Below are positions 35,289-44,376 of a stretch of 64,000 nt of DNA, piece by piece (positions within the stretch are counted from its first letter, which is position 1; each line of letters opens with the position of its first letter). The notes beneath the pieces were generated by a model. That model had not been told where the DNA came from. It was given only the letters and a program-made list of their open reading frames with translations, and did no database searches. This DNA comes from AP-15 sp963750195 (GTDB lineage Bacteria > Pseudomonadota > Alphaproteobacteria > ATCC43930 > CGMCC-115725): positions 62,001-126,000 of the forward strand of contig CAVVPS010000012.1 of NCBI GenBank assembly GCA_963750195.1, read 5' to 3'. A program made the translations under genes and the position numbers.

Positions 35289-36383
35289 CTAATACGTCTC
35301 GCGCGGCAGGTTGAGGTGGGGGAAGGCGCTGTGGACGTGCGGCGGCACCACTTGGCGGGCGGGGCGGATGTAGGATTTGTCGAGCTCGTGATAGCCGGTG
35401 ACGCCCAATAGCGACAGGCAGATGCTGATCTCGTCTTCGAGGATCTCGAAGAGGCGCACCACGCCCTCGACGCCGGCGGCGGCGAGCCCATAAACATAGA
35501 GCCGGCCGCAGGCGACCGCGTCGGCGCCGAGGATCAATGCCTTGACCACGTCGGCGCCGCGGCTGATGCCGCCATCGACGATGATGCGGGCCCGCCCGCC
35601 GACCGCCTCGACGACTTCCGGCAACACATCGATCGAGCCGACGCCCTGATCGAGTTGGCGCCCGCCATGGTTCGACACGTAGACGCAATCGACACCGTGC
35701 TCGAGCGCGATCTTGGCGTCCTCGGCGGTGGCGATTCCCTTAAGGATCAGCGGGATGTCGAAGCTCTTCTTGATCCGCTCGATATCGCGCCAGTTGAACT
35801 GAGCCTGATAGATGCGGGCGTCGTCGACGCGGACGCGCCCGCGTTGGTGGCGCTTGGCGATGTCGCGCTCGCGCCGGCTGTAGCTGTCAGTGTCGACGGT
35901 CAGGCAAAAGGCGTCGTAGCCCTTGTCGATAGTGCGGCGGACATGATCGTCGACCCAGGCGGCGTCGCCGCGCACATAGAGCTGGAAGATCTTGAAGCCG
36001 TCGCCTGAAGCTTCGGCGGTCTTCTCGAGCCCCGGCTCCGAGACCGAAGAGAGGATCATGCCGTTGCCGAATTCGCGGGTCGCCGCCGCAACCGCGCCGC
36101 CACCGGCCGGGTCGAACACCTGCAGCGATCCGACCGGCGCGCACAGCACCGGGATGCGCAGCTTTTTGCCGAACAAGGTCCCGCTGCAATCGATCGTCGA
36201 CACATCGCGCAAGACCCTCGGCCGGAAGCCGATGGCATCGAGCGCCAGCCGGTTGCGCGCCAAAGTGGTTTCGGTCTCCGAGCCGCCGATCAGGTAGTCC
36301 CAATTGTTGCGATTGAGATTGGTGCGCGCCTGGGTGACGAATTCGTGCAGGTTCTGGAAGCGGTTCTCAAGCGATTCGGGCAT
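35289..36383 (-). CDS. FMN-dependent alpha-hydroxy-acid oxidase/dehydrogenase
   Basis: 364 residues from ATG 36383 (GTG 36395 possible). TIM-barrel flavoenzyme of the glycolate oxidase / L-lactate dehydrogenase family: NNWDYLIGGSETETTLARNR at the start, IPVLCAPVGSLQVFDP, FCLTVDTDSYSRRERD, and the active-site SNHGGRQLDQG with the catalytic His and substrate Arg, then IIVDGGISRGADVVKALILG for FMN phosphate. It oxidises a 2-hydroxy acid to a 2-oxo acid. It is divergent from a 2-hydroxyacid dehydrogenase, so the pair may handle the same class of metabolite. Confidence 0.9.
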   Translation of the reverse strand: MPESLENRFQNLHEFVTQARTNLNRNNWDYLIGGSETETTLARNRLALDAIGFRPRVLRDVSTIDCSGTLFGKKLRIPVLCAPVGSLQVFDPAGGGAVAAATREFGNGMILSSVSEPGLEKTAEASGDGFKIFQLYVRGDAAWVDDHVRRTIDKGYDAFCLTVDTDSYSRRERDIAKRHQRGRVRVDDARIYQAQFNWRDIERIKKSFDIPLILKGIATAEDAKIALEHGVDCVYVSNHGGRQLDQGVGSIDVLPEVVEAVGGRARIIVDGGISRGADVVKALILGADAVACGRLYVYGLAAAGVEGVVRLFEILEDEISICLSLLGVTGYHELDKSYIRPARQVVPPHVHSAFPHLNLPRETY

Positions 36384-36632
36384 GCCTGTTTTCACTCGCT
36401 GGTTGGTCTTGTGTGGTGTTCGACGTGTGGCTGAGGTTTTGGCGTCGGACGGCGCAGAATCTCAGCCTATGCCGAGCCGCCCTGTTTCGGCAATCGGTTA
36501 GGGCTCCGGTTTTTGCGCTTGGGTGTCATCGTCTGCTGTCGCTACGATGGCCTTTCCTCGCTGCCGACGGCCAATCACCGCCGGCGGCGCTTCGCCAACT
36601 CCACGCGACAATCCCGCAAGAGGAGACGCTGC

Positions 36633-37604
36633 ATGCCCCGCATCCTGACCCCCTCCACCCACAATGAGGAAACCCTGAAGATCGCCTACGACCTGCTGTC
36701 GCCGGGCTGGGAGCTGGTCATGGCCCCACATGGCCGGCCGGAGTTCTTCGATCTGTTGAAGGACACCGAATACTACATCGGCGGCGGGCAATTCCCGCAC
36801 GGCCCCGATTTCTACCGGCGCGCGCCAAAATTGCGCATCGTTCAGACCCTGAGCGCCGGCTACAACACTTATGACCTGGACGCGGCGCGGGCGGCAGGCG
36901 TGCCGATCTGCAACAATGGCGGGGCCAACTCGACCGCGGTCGCCGAGCACGCAATGATGCTGATGCTGGCGGTCAGCCGCAAATTGATCTGGCAGCACGA
37001 AGGCGTCTCTTCCGGACGCTGGCGCGGCAACGATTTCAACGCGACCAAGCTCTATGAACTCGAAGACAAGACTCTGGGCATCATCGGTCTCGGCAATATC
37101 GGCAAAAAGGTCGCGCGCCGCGCCAAGGCCTTCGACATGCACATCAAGTATTACGACATCAACCGGCTGACCACCGATCAGGAAGACGCGCTCGGCGTGC
37201 GGTTCGCGCTGTTCACGGAGCTGCTGAAGACCTCGGATATCGTGACCTTGCACGTGCCGCTCGATCTCTCGACCCACAATTTGATCGGCGAGCGCGAGCT
37301 GGCGATGATGAAACCCACGGCGATCCTGATCAACACCTGCCGCGGCCCGGTCGTCGACGAAAAAGCACTGTACAACGCGCTGCGCGACGAAAAGATCCTG
37401 GGCGCCGGGCTCGACGTGATGGTCGAGGAGCCGCCCAAGCCCGACCACGAGCTGTTCACGTTGAAGAACATCACCTTCAGCCCGCACGGCGCCGGCCCGA
37501 CCTGGGACAATCATTGGAAGCGCTGGCGCAACGCCTTCGACAATTTCGAGCGCGTCGCCCGCGGCCAGAAGCCGTTCTGGATCGTCCCCGAACTGCGCGA
37601 CTAG
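36633..37604 (+). CDS. NAD-dependent 2-hydroxyacid dehydrogenase
   Basis: 323 residues from ATG 36633 (AGAGGAGACGCTGC upstream). D-isomer-specific family: nucleotide motif GIIGLGNIGKKVARRAKAFD, catalytic Arg-type segment NTCRGPVVDEKAL, the Glu in LDVMVEEPP, and the His in FSPHGAGPTWDN. The N-terminal catalytic domain includes VQTLSAGYNTYDLDAARAAG. It reduces a 2-oxo acid or oxidises a D-2-hydroxy acid; the exact substrate is unclear. Divergent from the FMN oxidase with a 250-base gap that must hold both promoters. Confidence 0.92.
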   Translation: MPRILTPSTHNEETLKIAYDLLSPGWELVMAPHGRPEFFDLLKDTEYYIGGGQFPHGPDFYRRAPKLRIVQTLSAGYNTYDLDAARAAGVPICNNGGANSTAVAEHAMMLMLAVSRKLIWQHEGVSSGRWRGNDFNATKLYELEDKTLGIIGLGNIGKKVARRAKAFDMHIKYYDINRLTTDQEDALGVRFALFTELLKTSDIVTLHVPLDLSTHNLIGERELAMMKPTAILINTCRGPVVDEKALYNALRDEKILGAGLDVMVEEPPKPDHELFTLKNITFSPHGAGPTWDNHWKRWRNAFDNFERVARGQKPFWIVPELRD

Positions 37605-37675
37605 CGCGACCCGCTGAGGGCGCAAAAGGCCGTGAAAGGGTGTGGCCGGTGGGTACTTAGCGTGATGGAGTTGAC

Positions 37676-38182
37676 ATGAGTCCAAGTGCCCAGCCCCAAG
37701 CCGCCGCGGCCGGTCGCGCGCCGGCTCGCGGACCGACGCGGCGCGCGATCCTGGCGCTCGCCGCGCTCGACGCTGCCGCCGGGTTGCCCGTCGGATCGGC
37801 GGTGGCGGGCTCCTCCGGCGCAGAAGACAGCCTCGACCCGGCGCCGCGCCATCGGAGTTCTCGCTCGCTATTCGAATATCCGATTCATCTTTTCACATGC
37901 CGGCGACGCCATTCCGGCTCTTGCCGGTCGCCCGGCGGCAATGCCGCGCGCCCGCAAGGACCTCGCGGCAATTGCGCCGCAGGGTATTGTTGCCGAGTTG
38001 GCGAAGCTGCACTACGACACCGCCAACGCCTATTCGCGCCGACCATGGCCGCGCTGCTGAAGTTCGTGCCGGTGTCGCAGATCGTGTTTGGCACCGATAA
38101 CCCCTATTTTTCGCTCGAAGACAATGTCGCCGGGATCGACGCGATCCCGCTGACGGCAACCGACCGGCAGGCCATCAACTGA
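37676..38182 (+). pseudogene. Collapsed Tat-exported amidohydrolase (family 2)
   Basis: The N-terminus (MSPSAQPQAAAAGRAPARGP, then TRRAILALAALDAAAGLP) looks like a twin-arginine signal. After ~50 residues the frames shift, and only the C-terminal third of an amidohydrolase-2 protein remains, in pieces: IRFIFSHAGDAIPALAGR and IVAELAKLHYDTANAYS in one frame, then TMAALLKFVPVSQIVFGTDN and PYFSLEDNVAGID in the other. The N-terminal metal-site half is missing, so the gene is dead by deletion plus frameshift. Short inverted repeat GCCCGG/CCGGGC at 38192-38209 follows. Confidence 0.72.
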
Positions 38183-38459
38183 GGCAATGCGGCCCGGTTA
38201 ATGCCGGGCTACGCCAGCTGACGCGGCTTAGCCGATCTCACGGCACTCGACCATGTCGGTGCAATGGCGTGTAGATTAGAGCGGTGGCGCGATCCTGCTT
38301 ATTGTTCAGATATCTTAGATATTAAATAAACTTGAGTTAATCTTGATATGATAATTGGCGCCTAATTTTGAGCTGTATGAAGTAGTTCACATGCGATCAC
38401 AGCGAATTCTGGGTATGACAGTGCCGCGGACACGAAACACCGCGTGATAGGAGATTTTG

Positions 38460-38807
38460 ATGGCACTGTCTCTGATGCTGGAGCGTATGACTTTGAATAA
38501 TGTCGATGATGTTGCCGGCCGGTGGCAATACGAAGGTGGCACTGTTTTCGAAGAAAAACGGCAGATCGGCTACTATGCGAGCACCAAGCGGGTGATCTTT
38601 GGTGCGACGGATGCCCAAAACACGGCGATGCTGACGCTCGAAGTGTTCGCAACCCCGCAGATGCCGCCGCAGAACCTTGTGGTGCAGGGTTCCCACGACT
38701 TCAACTCGGGTGGGGAGATCGGCAGCGTCAGCGCGGCCTCGGGCGCCTTTGCCGCACTCATCGGCAAAGAGTTCCATCGCGTCGGCAATGTTCTGACAAT
38801 CGCGTAG
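38460..38807 (+). CDS. Hypothetical small beta-rich protein
   Basis: 115 residues: MALSLMLERMTLNNVDDVAG, then RWQYEGGTVFEEKRQIGYYA, repeated strand-like segments (VIFGATDAQNTAMLTLEVFA) and a Gly/Ser/Ala-rich end (GEIGSVSAASGAFAALIGKE). No signal peptide or membrane segment. Ribosome site ATAGGAGA precedes ATG 38460. The 277-base gap before it is AT-rich (38281-38370) and probably carries its promoter. A small beta-barrel fold is a guess. No family recognised. Confidence 0.6.
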   Translation: MALSLMLERMTLNNVDDVAGRWQYEGGTVFEEKRQIGYYASTKRVIFGATDAQNTAMLTLEVFATPQMPPQNLVVQGSHDFNSGGEIGSVSAASGAFAALIGKEFHRVGNVLTIA

Positions 38808-38849
38808 CGGATGGGCGCGGCGGGTCCCAGCCGGGGCCCGCCGGACGTC

Positions 38850-39638
38850 TCATGGCGCAAACTGCTCCTTAAAGACGCGCTCTTCGAGGTTGGCCTCGTG
38901 GTCGAACAGCAAAGTCATCGCGATGTCGCGATTCTCGTGGATCTCGACGCTGACGACATCGCGCGCCTCGGTAAAGTCGGCGCTGGCGCCGACCGGGCGC
39001 TTGTCGCTTTCGAGCGCGTCGATCCTGACCTGAGCCTCGTGGCGCAGCAGAGCGCCGCGCCAGCGCCGGGGACGAAAGGCGCTGATCGGGGTCAGCGCCA
39101 AAACACCGGCGCCGAGCGGAATGATCGGGCCGTGCGCCGACAGATTGTAGGCGGTGCTGCCGACCGGCGTGGCGACCAGAATGCCGTCGGCCATCAACTC
39201 GTCGAGGCGCACGACCCCGTCAACCGTGACCCGCAGCTTTGCCGCCTGACGGCTCTCGCGCAGCAAGGAGACCTCGTTGAAGGCGAGCGCGCGGTGGCGG
39301 GCGCCGTCATCGCCGCGGGCGATCATTTCGAGCGGATGCAGGACCACAGGTTGCGCCTGGGCGAGCCGGTCGAACAGTCCATCCGGCCGATAAATGTTCA
39401 TCAAAAAGCCGACGCTGCCCCGATGCATGCCGAAGATCGGCACGCCTTGCGGCAGAAAGCGATGCAACGTCTCGAGCAAGAAGCCGTCGCCGCCGAGCGG
39501 AACGACAATATCGGCATGCTCGGGGGCGACGCAGGGATAGCGCCGGGTAAGCTCCGCCAGCGCCTGCTGAGCTGCTTCGGTCTCGGCGGCGACGACGGCG
39601 ATCCGGGGAGCGGTCTGCTGCAGCGGTGCGGCGCTCAC
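38850..39638 (-). CDS. nadK: NAD kinase
   Basis: Phosphorylates NAD to NADP. 262 residues of the short alphaproteobacterial type. Diagnostics: DIVVPLGGDGFLLETLHRF (the GGDG motif), the FNEVSLLRESRQ segment with the NE pair, and the Gly-rich ADGILVATPVGSTAYNLSAH. ATG overlaps the end of moaA, so the two are coupled. Converges with the small unknown gene at 38460. Confidence 0.95.
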   Translation of the reverse strand: MSAAPLQQTAPRIAVVAAETEAAQQALAELTRRYPCVAPEHADIVVPLGGDGFLLETLHRFLPQGVPIFGMHRGSVGFLMNIYRPDGLFDRLAQAQPVVLHPLEMIARGDDGARHRALAFNEVSLLRESRQAAKLRVTVDGVVRLDELMADGILVATPVGSTAYNLSAHGPIIPLGAGVLALTPISAFRPRRWRGALLRHEAQVRIDALESDKRPVGASADFTEARDVVSVEIHENRDIAMTLLFDHEANLEERVFKEQFAP

Positions 39639-40627
39639 CCGCCGGTGACACTCATGTGGCGGGCGACGGCGGGCCGGTTATGGCGGCGGTCGATGATAAA
39701 ATCGTGACCCTTTGGCTTGCGGTCGATCGCCTCGCGGATTGCTGCCACGAGCGCCTCGTCGCCTTCGGATTGGCGCAGCGGGGTTCGCAGATCGGCCGCG
39801 TCCTCCTGGCCGAGACACATGTACAGCGTCCCAGTGCAGGTCAGCCGCACGCGGTTGCAGCTCTCGCAGAAATTGTGGGTCAATGGGGTGATGAAGCCGA
39901 GTTGCCGGCCAGTCTCGCGCACCGTGACGTAACGCGCCGGGCCGCCGGTGCGGTAGTCGCTGTCGTCGAGCGTCCAACGCCGCTGCAGCCGGGCGCGCAC
40001 CATCGACAGCGGCAGATACTGGTCGAGCCGGTTCTCGCCGCCGATATCGCCCATCGGCATGACCTCGATAAACACTAAATCGAACTCCTGGTCGCCGCAC
40101 CAGGCGACGAGTTCGTCGAGTTCGTCCTCGTTGACGCCGCGCAACGCCACGGTGTTGATCTTGACCGCGAGACCAGCAGCCTTGGCGGCGGCGAGGCCGT
40201 CGAGCACCACCTCGAGGTGGCCGCGGCGGGTTATCTCGGTGAATTTCGCCGGGTCGAGTGTGTCGAGCGAGACATTGACCCGGCGTACGCCACAATCGGC
40301 AAGTTCGGAGGCGTAGCGGGCGAGCTGGCTGCCGTTGGTCGTCAGGGTCAGCTCGTCGAGGGCGCCGGCGCCAAGGTGTCGGCCGAGCGAGCGAAACAGC
40401 GTCATGATATTTCGGCGAACCAACGGCTCGCCGCCGGTCAGGCGCAGCTTTCTGACCCCGAGCCGAACAAAGGCGCTGCACACCCGGTCGAGCTCTTCGA
40501 GGGTCAACAGCTCGGCCTTCGGCAGGAAACTCATCTCCTCCGCCATGCAATAGACGCAGCGGAAGTCGCACCGGTCGGTGACCGATACGCGCAGGTAGGT
40601 GATGGTCCGTCCAAACGGGTCGATCAT
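39635..40627 (-). CDS. moaA: GTP 3',8-cyclase (molybdenum cofactor synthesis)
   Basis: Radical SAM enzyme for the first step of Moco synthesis. It begins MIDPFGRTITYLRVSVTDRC; the first cluster motif is CDFRCVYC. RLTGGEPLVRRNI and LTTNGSQLARYA are typical. The second cluster is carried by NFCESCNRVRLTCTGTLYMC. 330 residues, normal length. The C-terminal Gly-Gly tail (RHMSVTGG) needed for activity is present. Together with fdhD and mobA 0.7-2 kb away it indicates molybdoenzyme maturation in this region. Confidence 0.96.
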   Translation of the reverse strand: MIDPFGRTITYLRVSVTDRCDFRCVYCMAEEMSFLPKAELLTLEELDRVCSAFVRLGVRKLRLTGGEPLVRRNIMTLFRSLGRHLGAGALDELTLTTNGSQLARYASELADCGVRRVNVSLDTLDPAKFTEITRRGHLEVVLDGLAAAKAAGLAVKINTVALRGVNEDELDELVAWCGDQEFDLVFIEVMPMGDIGGENRLDQYLPLSMVRARLQRRWTLDDSDYRTGGPARYVTVRETGRQLGFITPLTHNFCESCNRVRLTCTGTLYMCLGQEDAADLRTPLRQSEGDEALVAAIREAIDRKPKGHDFIIDRRHNRPAVARHMSVTGG

Positions 40628-40732
40628 GCTGTGCTCGCTCGCGGCGCCGGTAACTTCTCTGTTGCGCGCTTCCGTAAAGATAGGAGTGCGATCGTCAAAT
40701 GTCGCCCCCGATCTCGGTATAGTGCGCCCGCG

Positions 40733-41215
40733 CTACCCCCGCGGCTCGTCGGGGAACCAGTCGCTGAGGATCTGCTCCTCGGTGTAGGAGATGGCTCGCA
40801 TCCGCGCCGTCGTGGCCGGGTCGATTTCTTGCTGGCGTCCGAGGTCTCTCAGCGCGAGGTCGATACCCCGCTGGGTCTGCCTCTCAACATCGCGATCCAG
40901 CCCAGCTCCCAGGCTCGGACTCACTTCGAGCAAATCCTCGATCTCGGCCCTGACGTCCACTATTGATTCCTCCCAGCCACGGCGCAGTTCTTTCGCTGGC
41001 GAGTGCTGAAGCTTAAGGAGATGGCCGACGATCCGCCGAATTTGGCTTTGCAGCTCCCGCCTCGCTGACTTGCCCAAATCTTCGATCTCCTCCGCCAGGT
41101 TCTCCCAGTCCAGGCTTTGGTTCGAGCCAATGCGTGCAGCGGTGCGCAAGGCTTCAGCCTGCTGTTTCGACCAAGCGACGAAATCCTGATCGTATAAACT
41201 CCTCAACTCCGCCAT
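40733..41215 (-). CDS. DUF29 family protein
   Basis: 160 residues with the full DUF29 pattern: LYDQDFVAWSKQQAEALRTA, LDWENLAEEIEDLGKSARRE, LQSQIRRIVGHLLKLQHSP and a C-terminal SYTEEQILSDWFPDE. Entirely helical in appearance. The family is frequent in cyanobacteria and Alphaproteobacteria, often scattered singly; function unknown. ATG 41215. Its upstream region contains an exact 30-base tandem duplication. Confidence 0.88.
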   Translation of the reverse strand: MAELRSLYDQDFVAWSKQQAEALRTAARIGSNQSLDWENLAEEIEDLGKSARRELQSQIRRIVGHLLKLQHSPAKELRRGWEESIVDVRAEIEDLLEVSPSLGAGLDRDVERQTQRGIDLALRDLGRQQEIDPATTARMRAISYTEEQILSDWFPDEPRG

Positions 41216-41241
41216 GGCGGCTCCCGACTAGGGCGTCCTTT

Positions 41242-41301
41242 ATCGACATCGTACATATGATCTCGGCCGGTATCGACATCGTACATATGATCTCGGCCGG
41301 C
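41242..41301. repeat. Exact 30-base tandem duplication
   Basis: Two perfect head-to-tail copies, 41242-41271 and 41272-41301. Each contains the palindrome CATATG and ends ATCTCGGCCGG. It lies between the divergent DUF29 and fdhD genes, 27 bases upstream of the DUF29 start. It could double an operator or promoter element, or be a recent slippage event. Confidence 0.9.
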
Positions 41302-41371
41302 GGAAACCCATCCGGACCGAGATGACAGTTGCCTGCTTGCGCCGCAAGGCGGGCAGACCCATCATCGGACC

Positions 41372-42253
41372 ATGCAGGAATTTACTGTCCGCCCTCAACC
41401 CGACGATCCGCGACTGACCCGGACCGTCGCCGGCATCGACCAGGAAGGCCGGGCGATCGAGACCGCCGTGGTCATGGAGCGGCCCCTAACCTTGTTCCTG
41501 AATGGGCGCGAGATCGTCACGATGATGACGATCGGCGACCATCCGGATTATCTCGCGGTCGGCTATCTGCTCAATCAGAACATGTTGCGGGCCGGCGACC
41601 GGATTACCGGCATCGATTACGACGAGGAACTCGAGACCGTCGTCGTCCGCACCGATCGCGAGACCGATTTCGAGGATAAACTGCGCAAGAAGACGCTGAC
41701 CTCGGGCTGTGCCCAGGGCACCGTCTTCGGCGATCTGATGGAGAAGTTCGAGGAGATCCGGCTCGACCCCGACGCTGTGTTACGCACGTCGTGGCTCTAT
41801 GCGCTCTCGCGCAAGATCAACACCGTGCCGAGCCTCTATCTCGCCGCTGGGGCGATCCATGGCTGCGTGTTGTGCGAGGAGGACCGGCCGCTGCTCTATA
41901 TGGAGGATGTCGGCCGCCACAACGCGATCGACAAGATCGCCGGCTACATGCACCTCCACGGCATCTCGCCCTCGGGCAAGATCTTTTACACCACCGGCCG
42001 GCTGACCTCGGAGATGGTGATCAAGACCGTACAGATGGCGATCCCGATCCTGATCTCGCGCTCGGGCTTTACCGCCTGGGGCGTCGATCTTGCCCGGCAG
42101 GCCGGCCTCACCCTGATCGGCCGCGCCAAGGGCAAGCGCTTCGTCGCGCTGGCGGGCAGCGAGCGCATCGTCTTCGACGGCGATATCCGGGCCGTCGAGG
42201 ACGAGCATCCTCGGCTTGCCCGCAAGGCGAGCCTGGCCGAGGATGTGGTGTGA
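41372..42253 (+). CDS. fdhD: Formate dehydrogenase accessory sulfurtransferase
   Basis: Transfers sulfur from the desulfurase IscS to the Mo/W-bis-MGD cofactor of formate dehydrogenase. 293 residues: PLTLFLNGREIVTMMTIGDH, YLAVGYLLNQ, then the Cys loop TLTSGCAQGTVFGDL, and LLYMEDVGRHNAIDKIAGYM, TGRLTSEMVIKTVQMAIP and FTAWGVDLARQAGLTLIGRA. The loop has one Cys where some homologues have CxxC. Its stop overlaps the mobA start (GTGA). No formate dehydrogenase gene is in the window. Confidence 0.95.
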   Translation: MQEFTVRPQPDDPRLTRTVAGIDQEGRAIETAVVMERPLTLFLNGREIVTMMTIGDHPDYLAVGYLLNQNMLRAGDRITGIDYDEELETVVVRTDRETDFEDKLRKKTLTSGCAQGTVFGDLMEKFEEIRLDPDAVLRTSWLYALSRKINTVPSLYLAAGAIHGCVLCEEDRPLLYMEDVGRHNAIDKIAGYMHLHGISPSGKIFYTTGRLTSEMVIKTVQMAIPILISRSGFTAWGVDLARQAGLTLIGRAKGKRFVALAGSERIVFDGDIRAVEDEHPRLARKASLAEDVV

Positions 42254-42867
42254 AGGTCGTTGGGTTGCTGCTCGCCGGCGGGCTGTCCCGGCGTATGGGC
42301 GGCGGCGACAAGGCGCTGCGGCTGCTCGGCGGGGTTCCGTTGCTTGACCGGGTCATCGAGCGCATCCGGCCGCAGGTCGAGGCGCTCGTGCTCAACGCCA
42401 ATGGCGATCCGGCGCGCTTTGCCCGGTTCGGGCTGCCGGTGGTGCCCGACAGCGTTCCTGATTTCGCCGGGCCGTTGGCCGGCGTGCTGGCCGGCCTCGA
42501 CTGGGCGGCTGCTAACCGTCCGGATTGCGATTATGTCGTCAGCGTCGCGACCGACGCGCCGTTTCTGCCGAAAGACCTCGTGGTGCGGTTCACCGTCGAG
42601 ATCGAAGCAGCGCAGGCTGATGTTGCCTGCGCCGCCTCAGGGGGACAGGCGCATCCGGTGATCGGCCTGTGGCCGGTCCGGTTGCGCGAGGACCTGCGCC
42701 ATGCGGTGGTCGAGGAGGGCATCCGCAAAGTCGATCAATGGACCGCCCGACATCGGTTGGCCACGGTGGTGTTCGGTAGCGAGCCTATCGACCCCTTCTT
42801 TAACGCCAACCGGCCCGAGGATCTCGCCGCGGCCGCGGCATTGCTCGACCTTAGTGAAACGCCTTGA
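42250..42867 (+). CDS. mobA: Molybdenum cofactor guanylyltransferase
   Basis: Adds GMP to molybdopterin to make the MGD form used by formate dehydrogenase and related enzymes. 205 residues from GTG 42250: LLLAGGLSRRMGGGDKALRL is the nucleotidyl-transferase signature with the catalytic Lys, VVPDSVPDFAGPLAGVLAGL follows, and VSVATDAPFLPKDLV carries the metal Asp. GTG overlaps the fdhD stop. Its last 17 bases overlap the convergent MFS small-subunit gene. Confidence 0.94.
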   Translation: MKVVGLLLAGGLSRRMGGGDKALRLLGGVPLLDRVIERIRPQVEALVLNANGDPARFARFGLPVVPDSVPDFAGPLAGVLAGLDWAAANRPDCDYVVSVATDAPFLPKDLVVRFTVEIEAAQADVACAASGGQAHPVIGLWPVRLREDLRHAVVEEGIRKVDQWTARHRLATVVFGSEPIDPFFNANRPEDLAAAAALLDLSETP

Positions 42868-42982
42868 GCGCGTTGACCAGGGTCTGAACCACACCCCAGA
42901 CCAGCGGGATCCCGACAAAACCCCAGGCCAGGACAAGTTTGAGTCCGTATCCGCGGTGGGCTTGTTGATTTGACGCCATCAT
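42851..42982 (-). CDS. MFS transporter small partner protein
   Basis: 43 residues: MMASNQQAHRGYGLKLVLAW, then GFVGIPLVWGVVQTLVNALK AFH in the same helix (a single membrane segment at about residues 14-36). Such short proteins are regularly encoded directly downstream of OxlT-type MFS carriers. Its ATG overlaps the carrier stop at 42979, so expression is coupled. The presumed role is assembly or stability of the carrier. Confidence 0.75.
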   Translation of the reverse strand: MMASNQQAHRGYGLKLVLAWGFVGIPLVWGVVQTLVNALKAFH

Positions 42983-44376
42983 TGACTTCCGAATACCGGG
43001 GCGCCTTCGACCTCGGCGTCCGCCTCGACCGCGCGCATGTGAAACCGCTCGTGTACAGATCTGACGAAAACGTTGCAGATAAAGCCGACGACTAATAGGC
43101 CTGCCATGACATACATCGTGACATTGTATGCCTGGGCCTTGGCGACACCATGCGTAATATTGTATTCGCGGATGTAATTGACGAGCACCGGACCGAAGAT
43201 CCCGGCCATCGACCACGCGGTCAGCAGCAGCCCGTGAATGGCGCCGACATAACGGGTTCCAAACATGTCGCGCAGATAGGCCGGCACGGTAGCGAACCCG
43301 CCGCCATACATGCTGAAGATGACAGCATAGCAAAACACGAAGAGGCCGACGCTGCCGACCGCGCCGGCATATGGAACCGTTGCGTAGAGCGCGGTCCCGA
43401 GCGCAAAGAACAAGAAATAGGTGTTCTTGCGCCCGATATAATCGGAGGTCGACGACCAGAAGAACCGGCCGGCCATATTGAACAGGCTGAACAGCCCGAC
43501 CAGCCCCGACGCGGCGACCGCGGTGATCCGGCCCTTGAACATCTCCTGGCTCATCGCCGAAGCCTGGCCCAGCACGCCAATGCCGGCGGTGACGTTAAGG
43601 CAGAGTATCCACCAGATCAGCCAGAATTGCCGCGTCTTCAGCGCGTCGTAGACGTAGACATGCTGCGTCGTTATCAGCCGCTGGGGCCGCACCGGAGCGA
43701 CATAACCCTCGGGCGCCCATCCCGGCGCCGGAACGCGCACGATCGCGGCGCCGACCATCATGAAGCAAATATAGATAAGCCCCATGACGATGAACGTTTC
43801 CGCGACCCCGACATGGGTCGGCGTCGAAAACTTGGCCATAAGCCATACCGAAAGCGGTGCGGCGATAAAGGCGGCGCCGCCGAATCCCATGATCGCCATC
43901 CCGGTCGCCATGCCCGGACGGTCGGGGAACCATTTGATCAGGGTCGACACCGGCGAGATGTAGCCGAGCCCAAGCCCGATGCCGCCAAGCACGCCGTAGC
44001 CAAGATAGATGATCCATAGGTTATGGAGATAAACGCCAGCCGCCGAGAGCAGAAATCCGCCGCCAAAGCACAAGGCAGCAGCGAACATCGCCTTGCGCGG
44101 CCCGCCGTCTTCGACCCAACGGCCGAGCAGCGCCGCCGAGATGCCGAGAACGAAGATCCCGAGACTGAAGATCCAGCCGAGCTCCGTCAGCTTCCAATCC
44201 CCGGGGGCCGATTGGCCGATGCCGATCAATTTGGTCATCGGCAGGTTGAACACGCTGAACGCATAGGCTTGGCCGATGCACAAATGGACGCAAAGCGCCG
44301 CTGGCGGGATCAGCCATCGGTTGTAGCCGGGCGGGGCGACTATGCGCTCCTTATCGAGAAGTGAAAAAACCGACAT
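42979..44376 (-). CDS. OxlT-type MFS carrier (oxalate/formate antiporter family)
   Basis: 465 residues from ATG 44376 with a strong ribosome site (GAGGGAGGAATCC). Twelve membrane helices; the family start RWLIPPAALCVHLCIGQAYA, the TM2-3 loop LGRWVEDGGPRKAMFAAALC, GYGVLGGIGLGLGYISPVST with LIKWFPDRPGMATGMAIMGF, and FNMAGRFFWSSTSDYIGRKN. These are features of the oxalate:formate antiporter family, which also includes other monocarboxylate carriers. A 43-residue partner follows. Proximity to fdhD/mobA fits, but does not prove, a formate or oxalate substrate. Confidence 0.88.
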   Translation of the reverse strand: MSVFSLLDKERIVAPPGYNRWLIPPAALCVHLCIGQAYAFSVFNLPMTKLIGIGQSAPGDWKLTELGWIFSLGIFVLGISAALLGRWVEDGGPRKAMFAAALCFGGGFLLSAAGVYLHNLWIIYLGYGVLGGIGLGLGYISPVSTLIKWFPDRPGMATGMAIMGFGGAAFIAAPLSVWLMAKFSTPTHVGVAETFIVMGLIYICFMMVGAAIVRVPAPGWAPEGYVAPVRPQRLITTQHVYVYDALKTRQFWLIWWILCLNVTAGIGVLGQASAMSQEMFKGRITAVAASGLVGLFSLFNMAGRFFWSSTSDYIGRKNTYFLFFALGTALYATVPYAGAVGSVGLFVFCYAVIFSMYGGGFATVPAYLRDMFGTRYVGAIHGLLLTAWSMAGIFGPVLVNYIREYNITHGVAKAQAYNVTMYVMAGLLVVGFICNVFVRSVHERFHMRAVEADAEVEGAPVFGSQ

